Shown here in pieces: positions 39,161 to 50,684 of a stretch of DNA of 64,000 nucleotides. A program made the translations under genes and the position numbers. Origin of the DNA: RYN-230 sp963770545 (lineage in GTDB: Bacteria; Actinomycetota; Actinomycetes; Streptosporangiales; Streptosporangiaceae). The notes below the pieces were generated by a model. The model saw only the letters and a program-made list of their open reading frames with translations, had not been told where the DNA came from and ran no database searches. The stretch is taken from positions 124,001 through 188,000 of the forward strand of contig CAVYQF010000005.1 of NCBI GenBank assembly GCA_963770545.1, written 5' to 3'. Each line of letters opens with the position of its first letter. The stretch's first letter is position 1.

Positions 39161-39273
39161 AAGCCTGTGTCTTCATTGATCCGATCATCTGGTCACGGTA
39201 TTTGGGTACTAACAGCTTACGTATCCTGATCGCATCCGTCACGAGAAGGATGCGCTGTGTCAATAATCTTCCA

Positions 39274-40457
39274 TTATCCTCCGATAACGTACTGCCGCTT
39301 GCCGTTAGCGCGTCTCGCTATTTCCGTCACGTACTCGAACTGCAGGTCCACCATCGGCATCGTGCGCAGGAACGTGCCCTCGATCACCTCCTTGTATGAG
39401 TCGCGCTCGACGACCAGCTTGATCTTCAGGTGGCCAGCGCTTGCCTGGAGAAACTGCATGTCTCTGGAATCCCGTCCCAGAAGCCGCCCTCACACCCGGG
39501 AACGTACGCCAGCACCGCCCGCTTACGGCCGTGCCGGTCAACAAAGGTTTCCGCCGCCCGGCCCAGAATCTCGCCTACCCTAGGAAAATTCGTTGCCGCG
39601 CATTTTTGGAATTGGAGCGCCGCCATATCCTCCGTATCATACCTGACGAACTGGGTTCCGATTCTGTTGTATGATAATGCCTGATTCCTCCACACGTTGG
39701 CTTTATCGGAGGATTGCATCTCCACGGCACCGTATGTGGGGTAGAAGTGGAATCCGTCGCATACCCGGCAAGCGTACGCCAACGCGGCGTATTCGCTGTG
39801 CCCGTACCAATGCGCGATTTTGATCCCATACTCCAGTTCGAGCTGGCGTCGCTCGCCCAAAGGGAATGATTCCGATCCCGCGAGGATGCCACGAATCGGC
39901 AGGGACCTGAACAAGTCATCGCCGAGCAGGTCGATAAGGGGGTAAATGGAACTCGGGTAGACGTGCAGAAAGAATGGGGGGACTGTGCGTATCCACTTCC
40001 TCAGCTCGGCTACCCGGTCTTCCGTCGTTGCTTGTGGAGATATCACATATGCATTGGGCATCCGACTGTACCGGACCAGTTGCTCGCCCGTGTCATCGCG
40101 GTACACGACGCGCAGATCGTAAGGCTTGTAGCCCACCTCAGACCAGATGTCAAAAATGTACGCGCACTCCTTCTGCCTGCGAATCAGTGTGTCCCCTTTG
40201 AAGAAGAGCGGGGCATATGTCGATCCCCCGGTGTGGATATCGTACGTGAGAGGCGGCAGGTCCCAGCGGGCGAATCTCGCGGGGTGGCGTCGATAGTCAT
40301 CCTTAATAGTGATTGTGTCACCATATCGCCTGGTGAGTCGTCGTATCCTCGTGTGCTGGTACTGCATGATCTCGGTGGGAGACCATTGTCTGGACCGCTC
40401 GATGAGGCGCTTGTGATGATGGTAGCCGGGGCCAAGTAGAATGTCACGTATGTCCAT
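39274..40457 (-). CDS. CapK/PaaK-like adenylate-forming enzyme (frameshifted)
   Basis: About 394 residues. N-terminal half to GCEGGFWDGIPE shows the phenylacetate-CoA ligase/CapK pattern: DIHTGGSTYAPLFF (phosphate-binding-like loop), HVYPSSIYPLIDLLG, GSESFPLGERRQLE, GIKIAHWYGHSEYAALA. The C-terminal domain (LQASAGHLKIKLVVERDSY) is in another frame; the break lies between about 39441 and 39475. CapK-like enzymes are frequent in polysaccharide clusters, with undefined acyl-activation roles. Confidence 0.75.
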
Positions 40458-40759
40458 TAGACGCTTAACCGACCTTTATGAGTAGACCGAGTTGAAATCG
40501 ACTGGTAACTGCGCCGCTATATGTCAGCTCACAAAGAAAGCCTACAAGATGAGTGAGGCGGCCGAATAGACAGTTCAGCGGGAGCTATCAGCAAAGCTTC
40601 GACCAGCGAATGACGGCTAATCATGTATGCTCGTCCGGCATGAGTCTCGGGACGCATCTGACACCAGCCGCGTCGATATACCGGGCAAAGCTACGCGAAT
40701 GAGCTATAGAGTGCCGACGTCATCATGATGGCCAGTAACCGGTTCAAGACAGGAAAGCG
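40458..40759. other. Divergent intergenic region
   Basis: About 300 bp of A/T-richer DNA between the CapK-like gene (minus) and the polymerase gene (plus). No gene or hairpin is supported; it must hold both promoters. AGGAAAGCG just before 40760 is the polymerase ribosome site. Confidence 0.45.
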
Positions 40760-42200
40760 GTGACAACGCTCCCCTGGAGAAACTCAATCAGAACGGGTGG
40801 TAGCGGGATGAGCCGGTGGGTCACAGGAGTTGGTATCGCATTGCTGGCGGCCACCGACATCGTCATCACGAGGGTGGCGGTCCCGGCTGGCGGGTTCTGG
40901 CTCACGGTTCTTTGGGGGGCTTGGGCGATGACGGCGATATGGACGCTCGCCAGGCCGTCGTTCTCGATATTTTTTGCCGCGATTACGATGGCTATGCTGC
41001 TTTTTGTCATCATCCCGGCCACCGCCGCGCAGTTCTATGACCAAACCACTCTTGCCGGCAACAACTACAGTGCCGGCCTGGATAGTGCATATAGGATTTC
41101 AGCGCTGGCCCAATGCGGCATGCTGATTGGTGCCATAGGAACACGGACGTTCCGGCGCATGCCTCGGTTCACCCGGATAACCCCTGTGCTTTCATCGCGT
41201 CAGATGGACAGAGTCTCCTGGTTTGCGGTGCTGGCGGGAGCGGGGACATTGTTGCTTTCAGCGCTCTTGGTGGTGCGAGCCTCAGGGACTTCTTTGCCTA
41301 TACTACTACATCTGGTTATGGCACCTTCGGGCGTGAGGGCAGCGGCAATCTCAGTTTTCTCATTGCTGTTCAATGCGTTGCTGGCCTCGCTATCGTACTG
41401 CTTCCCCTACGGGTTGGCCGTGCGACCCCGAGAGGCTGGCGTAGTCCAGTTATGATCACACTCCTCGCTACGGTCGTGTTGCTGGGCGGGGGCCAGCGGT
41501 CGTTGCTCTTCGTGCCAGCCATAGCAGCTGGTTTTCTCTGGATGAAGACCAGCAGGAGAGATTTTCACCAGCGACTGGTCGTTGTCGCCGGAGCGATCCT
41601 GCTCATCCTTCTTGGGGGTATTATCGGGATCGCGCGAGGAGCGGCTGACAGCCGGTCTTATACGGTGAGCAATGTACTGTCTGTCCCTTTTGGGTCTGGT
41701 AACAATCTTTTTCTTCCTGTGGCGGGGCTCGCAATGGTTGTGCCGGCCGAGACGCCATACCTGCACGGTACCAGCTACCTGCAGGTGCTTCTATTCCCGA
41801 TCCCGCGGGCACTGTGGCGCAGCAAACCAACCGCTGATATCTCCAATGTCATGGAGATGATCGACAGCACCAAATCTGGGCTGGCTTTCCCTGAGTTCGG
41901 GGAAATGTATGCTAACTTCGGCCTGCCGGGCGTATTCCTTGGCTCGATGCTGCTTGGTATTACAGTCGAATTGCTCGCTGAACGTTTCGCCGGTTCCGCG
42001 AGCATCCGTGAATCCGTGTTTATCGCTGTTGCCAGTGCCGTTATCCTTGAACTGTTCACTCGAGGCTCCCTCGCTCCCATGCTTACTACTTTCCTTGGCC
42101 TGCTGATCAGCGTGGGTGTGGTCTGCCGCCGTCGATCACGCCTTTTCGCTATGGCTGGCGTGCGGGGCAGGAGTCAGAATTCGGTACTGCCGGAGTCCCG
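40760..42200 (+). CDS. Wzy-like polysaccharide polymerase (frameshifted, continuous with next gene)
   Basis: About 480 residues with 10 or more TM segments. GTG 40760 follows AGGAAA. Features of O-antigen polymerase-like (oligosaccharide repeat unit polymerase) proteins: a long outer loop with LHGTSYLQVLLFPIPRALW and PEFGEMYANFGLPGVFLGS. A one-base break near 41268-41276 separates SALLVV from ASLRDFFAYTTTSG. The frame has no stop before the flippase sequence. It would join repeat units of the exported glycan. Confidence 0.7.
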
Positions 42201-43725
42201 ATGGCCGGCGCACCGAATAGAGAAAGACCGGCGCGAGCTATACGCGAACACGGTTGCTGCCTGGATATGGTCGCAAGGGACATTGATTGTCGCGGCGGCC
42301 ATGGCGCCATTGCTGACACGTTTTCTCAGCCAGGCTGAGTATGGACTCTGGACGCAACTCCTGTCGCTCTCGGCGTTCGGCGTGGCCGCGGACATGGGGA
42401 TGTCGCTAGTCTTTCTGCGTCGGCTCACCAACGAGCCCGATGCGGACCGGGCCTCGACGGTGCGCAGCGCGGCGGCTTTTTATCGGTCAAGCACTTTCGT
42501 TCTCGCCGCCGTGCTCCTCGTCGCGTGCTGGCTCCCTGATGGGGTGCTGGGTCCCTACCGGTCGCACACCAGCACCCCGATGCTGGCCGCTGTCGCGGTG
42601 ATCGCGGCCATCGCCGTCAATCAACGTTCCCAGTTGTCAGCTCTTCACCTGCGAGCGCGAGGCCGCGTGGACGTGGCCCAGATCTTCGGAGCCGGGCCGG
42701 CGATTACCGGATCGATTGCCACGATTATAGCGGCGTACTGGTTCGGCACCGCCACGGCGGTGGCGCTCACTTATGCGGTGGTGGAGATCGCCTTCGATGT
42801 CGGCCTGGTGATAACGGCCAACCGGGGCCGGACCAAAACCGCGGCCGTAGCCTCTGCGTCACGCCGGACGTTGGCCTGGTGGGCGCGATTGTGGCACGAG
42901 TTAACCGGCATACTTATCGTTGACCTTGCACCAACGATCAGTGTGGTCGTCGGAGTAACGACCCTAGGGCACGTCTCGGGGGCCGCTGCAGTAGCCACCT
43001 ATGGTGTGGCGGCCAGAATCGGCAGTCTTGTGGGGGGGTTCATCATGCCCTTCACCGACAGCCTGTTCGTATCACTGTGCCGGGCCACCACCAGTACCAG
43101 GGGAGCTATGACGGCACTGGTAATCAGGTTGTCGGTCGTGGCCCTTGCGGTAGGTGTCACCGCAGCTTTCGCTGTGGTAGCCGTAGGCCCCTGGGGGCTC
43201 CGGCTGGTCTTCGGTCCTGGTTACGGATCGGCTGTATGGGCCGCCCTGGTGATGATCCTGGCCGGCACTGTCCGCAGTACTTACCGACCCTTCCTGCGGC
43301 GGATACAATCGGAGAACGGCATTGGTTTCTTGCGGTTCTGGTTTGTTGCTAGTATGGCCACCCAGATTCCTTTGGTGGTACTGCTTGGTGGAACGCGCTT
43401 GTCTAGCGCGGGAGCCGCTATGGCAGTGCTGGTCTGCTCGGTGGTGTTTGAGGCCATGCCAGCGGCCTGGAAATTTGGGGTTGGCCGTCGCCTGCTCCAG
43501 ACGGTGAACAGGCCCGTAATTGCACAACTGCTGGCCGCGCTCGGCGCAGCGTGCCTCGCCTTCATCCTGGCCTTGGGGCGGCAGCGGTTGGGCAGCCTGA
43601 CCGCCAGCGTTGCCGCGATAGCCGCCGCATCAACCGGCCTTTTCGTCCTGCGTCAAGTCATCAAGTACATCGCTGCGGCCCGTCTCATTCGTGGTTCGTC
43701 ACCGCTCCGGCCCAGGAGAGGAAAC
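42201..43725 (+). CDS. Wzx-like polysaccharide flippase
   Basis: About 500 residues, 12-14 TM segments, MATE/MviN-like: TVAAWIWSQGTLIVAAAMAP, LTRFLSQAEYGLWTQLLSLS, and GFIMPFTDSLFVSLCRATT. In the window it reads continuously from the polymerase and into the next glycosyltransferase. An alternative real start is ATG 42201 in another frame, with CCGGAG just before it; removing one base near 42224 gives MAGAPNRERPRELYANT. It would flip lipid-linked repeat units across the membrane. Confidence 0.7.
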
Positions 43726-44809
43726 ATGATAGTTCTGCTTCAGCGACAGTTGGCACCGTACCGCATCTCAGTGCTCAATATGCTGAACGAGGCACTCCGC
43801 GGTGAACTCATAGTCATGCATGTCCGCCTGGATCCGACTAGCGACCGACAGTGGGCCATTGCATGGGATGAGGTTAAGTTCCGGACCACAACCTTGCCCG
43901 GGTACCGGATTCATGTCGGGTCGGGCACAGTGGAATTGTCGCATCAGGTCGGTTCCATCCTGGCTGAGTTCCGGCCGCAGGCGGTCGTTCTGAGTGGCTG
44001 GGATACCCCCGCGTCCTGGACCGCGCTGTCATGGGCGCGGCGCCATGGTGTGCCAGTCATTGCCTGGGTAGCGAGTACCCAGCACGCCGGCAAGCACCGG
44101 GGCAGGGCCAGCGATGCAGCACGCCGCTATTTCCTCGGTCGCTGCTCAGCGGCCGTCGTACCCGGGATCTCTGCGGAGGCGTTCGTCCGTAAGTTGGCTC
44201 CCTCGCTGCCCACCTACCGGGTAACGAATGCCATCGATGAGCCAGATCTGCGTGCGCTCAGCGCTCCTCCCAAGGATGGAGCGGCGCTATTCATGGGCGC
44301 ATTGTCGCGGCGGAAGGGTGTCGATCTCATCCTTGAGGCGGCGGAGGAGATTCTCGGTATCTTTCCCCGCCTCGTCATTGCCGGCAACGGCCCTCTCCGT
44401 GACGAGGTTGTCGCGCTCTCCGCGCGCCTACCTGGACTTGAGTATGCCGGTTTTGTCGAGGGCCGTGATCAAGCGCGCCTCTTCCAGCAATCTTCGGCGC
44501 TGCTGCTGCCGAGCAGGAAGGACCCCTGGCTGCTGGTTGCCTCCGAGGCCCTCGTCGCACGTCGGCCGGTTGTCCTTGGGCCTGGTGTCGGTGCCATCCC
44601 GGACTTGCAGCCGATAGCGGCGATGCGGTTCGGACTGATGCGTGCCGCGACGCCCGAGGAGCTGGTCGAGAGCCGCGAGACAGGTGCGGGGCCAAGTCGT
44701 ACCGGCCAGCCTCAGCGAGGCATTCCGGCCGGATAAGCAAGCCAGGAGCAATGGCCGCTGCGATCCGGTCAACGATGTCGTGCAGATCACCAGGCGAACA
44801 TTTGAATAG
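43726..44809 (+). CDS. GT4 family glycosyltransferase (frameshifted near its end)
   Basis: About 361 residues from ATG 43726, which has AGGAGAGG in front. N-terminal MIVLLQRQLAPYRISVLNML, VLSGWDTPASW; C-terminal ALFMGALSRRKGVDLILEA, LVIAGNGPLRDE, LLLPSRKDPWLLVASEALVA. Near 44670-44680 a one-base break hides the natural ending RQVRGQVVPASLSEAFRP... that stops at TAG 44807; unrepaired, the frame stops at 44736. In the window it is fused in frame to the flippase. Confidence 0.72.
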
Positions 44810-44834
44810 AGCCCGTTGAGCCGACCGGGCTTTT
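44810..44834 (+). terminator. Intrinsic terminator after GT4 gene
   Basis: AGCCCG-10 nt-CGGGCT stem followed by TTTCC, beginning right after the repaired stop codon. Confidence 0.6.
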
Positions 44835-44900
44835 CCTTCCATGCCGCAAAAGGCGAGTTCACTCCATCAACTCAGCACGTCTCACGGGCTTCTGGTTGCC

Positions 44901-44963
44901 CTTCAGGACCCAAGCGGTCCAGGCTCAGGCGCCGGTAAAATGAAGCCGCCATACGTGACTATT
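44901..44963. repeat. Left target-site duplication of IS copy 2
   Basis: 63-bp direct repeat beginning CTTCAGGACCCAAGCGGTCC and ending CCATACGTGACTATT. Matches 46629-46691 with one substitution and a compensating one-base shift. Confidence 0.8.
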
Positions 44964-46628
44964 CCTGAGTTGGCTCAATTTAGTGCGCACCGTCTGGCGT
45001 CGTTGATCGCGTCGAGGGCCTGGCGGAGGTCGTCGGGTAGCGGGTCGGCGGCGGTGATGGTGTGCGGCCGGCCTGGATCTCGATGGTGCGGTAGCGGCGG
45101 GCGGTGCGGACGAATTTCCGGATCGACCAGCCGGTCCGGTGCTTCGATCCAGCGGCTGACGGCCAGGGCGGCGAACACGATGGTCAGGTGGGCTTCGATG
45201 GAGTCGCGCTTGCGGTGGTAGATCGGCCGGGCCTGCAGGTCGTGCTTGGACATCCGGAACGACTTCTCGATCTGCGAACAGCTGGTGGTAGGCGCCGATC
45301 ACGAACTCCGCGGTGACGGGGGTGCCGTCGGGGCAGGCCGCGAGGTTGGTGACGTAGCCCTTCAGCCCGGCCAGGGCCCGGGCCTTGGCCTCCAGGTCCG
45401 GTTGACGCGTCCGGGTGCCGCCGGACAGCCGGACGAACCGGTTCCGCTTGACCGGGGTCTTCCCGGCGACGGCTTTCTCGGCCTTGGCGACCTGCTCGTC
45501 GATGCCGCGCAGGGTCCGGCGGGCCCGGTCGGCGCGGTACTGGTAGTAGATGACCTGGTCGCGGCGGCTGCCGTTCGGCCCGGCGGGCCACGGCTGGGTG
45601 AAGACGTGCCCGTCGGGGATCTGCTCGCCGGGGTGCTCGCGCCGCCACTGGGCGACCACGTAGGGGACGTCCGGGATCTGCGCGCCGAGGATGAACGACA
45701 GCCCGGCGGCCTCGATCGCCTTCTGGTTCGCCTCGGAGATCATGCCCGCGTCCGCGACGACGGTGACGTCGGGCAGCTGGTGCGCGGCCATGAACGCCTC
45801 GATGACCGGCAGCATCGTCTTGGTCTCGGCCTTGTTGCCCTCGAACGCGCTGACCATCAGCGGGAACCCGGCCTGGTCGGTGAGCAGCCCGATGGTGATC
45901 TGCGGCTCCAGCCGCCGTTCCTTGGAGAACCCGCGGCTCGCGGAACCCGTCCCCTGCATCGGTCTCGAAATACAAGCGTGGACACGTCGTAGAGCACCAG
46001 GCTGGCCGGGCCCAGCCCGGCGTGCGCGGCGCACGCCGCGGACAGCTGCTGCCGCCACGGATCCTTCGCATAGACCGGCAGGCGCCGCTTGAGCGTCGCG
46101 GTACGACGCCGGCGCGACGCCCGGCCTCCTCCAGCACCCGCAGCGCTGTCCAGCTTGCTGGTCGGCTCGATGATCCGCGCCAGCACCAGCTGCCGGAACA
46201 CCTCGTCCCCGCCGGTGGCCTGCGTCCAAGCCCGAGCACCTCATAGGCGTGCGCCAGGGCGTCCAGCAGGTGGCCCATCCGCGACGACGGTGATCGGCAG
46301 CGGCCCGCCCGGCCGCCGCCGGCATCCAGGCCCAGGTCCAGCTCGCCCTGCCCGGCCGCCAGCCGCTGCCGCGCCGCCGCCTTCAGCAGCTCCAGCTCGA
46401 CGTCGTCATGCGCCGACCCGATGTGCTCGATATCCCGCGACCCGCGATGGGAGGAGTGCACGATCTGCACCGCCGTCGCGCCCGACGCCGTCTTCACCGT
46501 CCGCACATACGGCACCCGGCCACTCTACGGCCCCGGCTTAGTGCGCAAATCCGCGATCGCCGAACCGCGAACCCGCAGGTCACAGCAGTGAGCCAGTCGA
46601 GATTCCACGAATCGTGAGCCAAGTCAGG
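44964..46628 (-). mobile_element. IS1634-like insertion sequence, copy 2
   Basis: About 1,665 bp with 14-bp terminal inverted repeats CCTGAGTTGGCTCA (left) and CCTGACTTGGCTCA (right, inward), 13 of 14 identical. Flanked by 63-bp direct repeats unrelated to those of copy 1, so the two copies inserted independently. Highly similar to copy 1. Confidence 0.82.
44975..46515 (-). pseudogene. IS1634-like (IS4-group DDE) transposase, copy 2, frameshifted
   Basis: Starts MPYVRTVKTASGATAVQIVH and ends at TGA 44975-44977 just inside the left terminal repeat. The longest intact piece contains GFPLMVSAFEGNKAETKTML and VTVVADAGMISEANQKAIEA, the DDE core region. At least four frame breaks in high-GC runs. 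If these are sequencing errors the element could be active. Confidence 0.78.
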
Positions 46629-46691
46629 CTTCAGGACCCAAACGGTCCAGGCTCGGCGCCCGGTAAAATGAAGCCGCCATACGTGACTATT
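46629..46691. repeat. Right target-site duplication of IS copy 2
   Basis: 63-bp partner of 44901-44963. Confidence 0.8.
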
Positions 46692-46705
46692 CGTCGCTGG
46701 GTTAT

Positions 46706-48836
46706 CTACCCATTGCCTGTGTACGGGGCTTTTGCCGTTACCCGAAGGATCGCTCGCATCGTGGCCAGCAGGGTCTCGGTCGGCATGGCCGGGCCGCCCG
46801 CTACCGCCTGCCGGAAAGCGCGGCCGCGGCCCGATGCCCCTTGTCCTGGCGGCCCTTCCACACCGTCTTGCCGTCCGGCCTGGACCGACCGGAAGTCGTC
46901 GATGACCACCCGGTGTGACCCGGCCTGGATCTCGATCCACTCCTTGCCGGCCACCGGCGCCGCGCTGCCGTAGGCGATCGCGGCCAGCGAGCCGTCGGCG
47001 AACCGCAGCGACACCACGGCATCGTCGCCGTGCCGCGCTCCGGGCCGCCGCCGCCCGGCAGGCCGGCCACGTCCTCGATCGGCGCGCCGACCAGCGCCTG
47101 CGCGGTGTCCACGAAATGGCACACCTCGCCGAGCAGCCGCCCGCCCGTGCCGCCGGTCGTGGTACCAGTGCCCGTCCGGCACCGGCCCGGTGGCGATCCG
47201 GTACACCACCAGCTTCGGGCGCCGTGACCCCGGCCAGCGCGCGCTGCGCGGCCAGCACGGCGGGGGACCAGCGCCGGTTGAAGCCGATCGCGAGCTGGCG
47301 GCCGGACTCCCGCCACGCCTTCTCGACCTCGTCCAGCTCGTCCTCGGTCAGCGCCAGCGGCTTCTCGCACCACACGTGCCGTCCGGCGGCCAGTGCCCGG
47401 ACGGCCAGGTCGGCGTGCGTGTCATGCGGGGTGGCGATCACGATCACGTCGACGTCCGGGTCGTCGAGCAGCGCGTCCGCGCCGGACACCGCCTTCTCGA
47501 ACCCGTGCCGTTCCGCGGCCCGCCGGGCCGACAGGCCGCTGGCCGAGGTGATGGCCACGAAACGCTCGAAGCCGGCCGCCCGGAAGGCGGGCAGCAGGGT
47601 CCCGGTGGAGAAGGCGCCGGCCCCGGCCCAGCCGATCCCCGGGGACGAGCTCACCGGCCGGGGCATCCTTGAGCCGGACGCCGTCCGCCGGCCGGCCGTG
47701 ACTCTGAGCGGCTGGCTCCGGATAGGTCAGCCGGATGGCCAGGTACGGCTCGGACCGCTGCTCGATCAGCCGGTAGGCAGCGTCCGCCTCGGCGATGCCG
47801 AAGGTATGCGTGACCAGATCGGCGACCTGGAGGCGGCCGCTGGCCAGCAAGTCGAGGACCGCCTCGAAGTTACGCCCCTCAGTCCACCGCACCTGCCCGG
47901 CCGGGAAGTCCACGCCCCACGCTTCGTACGAGGGCTCGTAGCGCCCAGGGCCGTAAGAGCGGGCGAACCGCAGCGACAGCTCCCGCTCGTAGAAGGGGGT
48001 CCGGTCCAGCTGAAGCCCGACGTCGCCCACGATCACGACCGCGGCCCGGTCCCGGCAGAGCGCGGGTACCCGCATCACCGCGTCCGACGACCGGCCCGCC
48101 GCGCAGACCAGGACGGCATCCGCGCCCCGGCCCCGGGACCAGCTCAGCACCTGGTCCGTGGTGGCGTCGCCGCGCTCGTCCAGGGCCAGAACTCCCGAGT
48201 CGGCCGCTATCTGACGCGGGTACTCAGCCGGATCGATCCCGGCTACTTCGCAGCCGGCCGCGATGGCCAGCCGCGCGGCCAGCTGCCCGATCAGGCCGAG
48301 CCCCAGCACCACGACCTTCGATCCCGGGCCCCACGTCAGCCTGCCGCAGACCATGCAGCGCGATCGCGGCGATCGTGGTGAACGCCGCATCCCCGGCGGG
48401 CACGCCGTCCGGGACCGTGGCGCAGAGCAAGCCCGGGCACGGCCTGGAATTCCGCATGATTGGCTTTGCCTGCCCCGCCGGTCGCCACCAGCTGGCCGGT
48501 CCGGACCCCGGTGACCGCCGCTCCCGCTTCCAGCACGATCCCGGCCGCCGAGTAGCCGAGCGGCAGATCCCCGGCCAGCCGGCTGCTGACCGCCCGCCGG
48601 GTGACCCCGAATCCGTCGGCCCGTGCCTTGCGCACCACCTGGCGGACCAGATCCGGCCGGGCGCGGGCCTTGGCCAGCAGGCTGGCCTGCGCGAGCGCGG
48701 TCACCGCCCGCTCCGTTCCGGGGGAGATCACCGACGCGACGGTCCGGACCAGCACCTCAGTCGCATCGGGGACCGGCCGGGGCACCTCGAGCACCTCGAC
48801 TGGCCCACCCGCCAGTGGCTGCACGATCTGCTTCAC
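46706..48836 (-). CDS. Two-domain oxidoreductase: MDR dehydrogenase + Gfo/Idh/MocA (multiple frameshifts)
   Basis: About 710 residues from GTG 48836. The N-terminal part is a zinc-type MDR dehydrogenase (VKQIVQPLAGGPVEVLEVPR, VISPGTERAVTALAQASLLA, VVVLGLGLIGQLAARLA). The C-terminal part is Gfo/Idh (DVIVIATPHDTHADLAVRAL, HVWCEKPLALTEDELDEVEK, LAIGFNRRWSP). Such bi-domain enzymes occur with heparinase-like genes in polysaccharide clusters. At least five one-base frame breaks. Likely acts on sugar nucleotides or uronic-acid-like residues; the exact reaction is unknown. Confidence 0.75.
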
Positions 48837-50684
48837 CCAGTGCCCCCGATCGCGCGTCCGGCCGCTCAGCGCAGCGCGCTCCCGGCTCGCAGCCGCACGC
48901 TCCTCACTACTGACCCGCAGCCAGCTCGTGCTGATCTGCACGGGCAGCACCGTGGTGACCCGGCAGACCAGGACCGGCGCCTCTACCGTGCGGGCGAATC
49001 CCGTGGCGACCTGGCCCGTCTCGGCGGTCAGCGCGATGGGCCCGGTCGCGCTGACCGTGACCCGGAATCTCGCCGGCCGGCGTGGTCACCACCGCGCCCG
49101 CGCCAGCCAGCAACAACTCCGACCCGGGCGCCAGATGCCAGCGCAGGACGAGCGCGTGCCGGCCGCGCCCGGTGACGTAGTCCTCGACCCGGAGCCCAGC
49201 TTCGGTCAGCAGCCAGCGGCGCCGGTGGACGGGCCGGCCGGGCAGCCGCCGGTACCCGTCATGCACGGCCTCGGCGGTCAGCAGCCCACCGTGCGCGATG
49301 CAGGTCGCCAGCTCGAAGACCCGGGCCCGGCGGGCGGCCCGGAACGCGCCCCACACCTCGGTCGAGTCGGCGCCGTCAACTTCGAGGGTGTTATGCGCCG
49401 CGGTGGATCTCTCGTAGCTGCGGACCGGGCCCGGTGCGTAGGTGGACGTGCCGGTGTCCACCAGGAGCGGCACGCCTCCGACGTACACCACGCAGCTGAG
49501 CGTGTCCGCGTGGGCGTGGGCCGGCAGTTCATCCGGGCACGGTGCGCCGACGTCGGCCAGCAGGCGCCAGCTTCCCGCGGCCGCCCGGACGAGGCCGGTG
49601 TCCGGCAGGACCAGCAGCGGCTCGGCGGGCGGCAGCCCGGGCCGCAGGGCGGCGACGAGCTCGGGGGCGACCGGGTATCCATCGTTGAGCAGCGGAACCT
49701 GCCCGTCCGGGGCCCGGACGCAGCGCAGCCAGTGGCGCATCCGGGCGATCGCGTCGAGCAGTTCCGGGGCGGGGGCCTGGCCGGTGCACCGGACCAGCTC
49801 CGCGACGTCGACCAGGTCGGCCAGGACCTGGCAGTGGTAGGCGGGGGCCCGCTCGTAATGCCCCCCGTCCGGCAGCACCTGCACCGCCAGCTGGCTGGTC
49901 AGCTGGTCCAGCGCCTGGCCGAGCCGGCGTCCGTCCCCGAAGAAAACGGCCAGGCCGGCGAGCGCCTTCAGGTTCTTGATCAGGTGGTTGCCGCCAACGT
50001 CGGACTCCAGGTGCCGCCGCAGGAACCCGGCGTGACGGGAGAGATCAGCGAGGAAGCTGGCCTCGATCGGGCTGCCGGCCACCAGGTCACGATGCAGACC
50101 GCACCATGACCAGGCGCGCAGGGCGGCGGGATAAGGGAGCCAGGCGTCGCCCCGGCCGACCGCGACCCCTGCGCGCCAGGACCGCCACATGACGGCGAAC
50201 CAGGCCTGGGCGTCCGCGCGGTCCGGCTCGGTGGCCAGCATCCACGCCCAGTCCCAGTAGTGCAGATGAAACCGCCACAGGGCTGGCGCGCCGGCCTGCT
50301 CCCAGTCTGCGTGCTCCCAGTCGGCCTCGGTCCAGTGGACCGCCGTCCAGTCCGCGTCGGCCGGGTCGCTCTGGTCGCCAGATGGGTCCCCCGCGCCCTG
50401 CGGGGCCCGTCAGGGCCCTGGTTATCCCGAGCAGCTCGATGCGGCCCTGGCGCAGGGCCGGGAACTCCGGCCAGTTCCGCCACAGCCGGGCGTCGAGCGG
50501 GCTGAACCGGCCCGGCCAGCCGACCGCCGAGGCCGGGTCTGGGACCGGCCAGCAGCCAGTGCCGGGCGGGCGGAAAACGGCGCAGGGCGGCGCGCTGGGC
50601 ACGCAGCCGCACGCGCCGGGTGACCTGGCCAGGTTGCAGGTGCGCCGCCGTGCGGGCCAGCAACGCGAATTCGCCGCGGTTCAC
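48833..50684 (-). CDS. Heparinase II/III-like polysaccharide lyase (frameshifted)
   Basis: About 617 residues from GTG 50684. N-terminal alpha domain (GEFALLARTAAHLQPGQV; later NHLIKNLKALAGLAVFFGDG, DGGHYERAPAYHCQVLADLV) and the beta-sheet domain with HAHADTLSCVVYVGGVPLLV and YERSTAAHNTLEVDG. The His-containing motifs HAHAD and AAHNT match the family. Frame breaks occur near 50545, 50400 and 49070; repaired, it ends by GTGA overlap at the next gene. Such intracluster members may modify or turn over the glycan rather than digest heparin. Confidence 0.78.
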
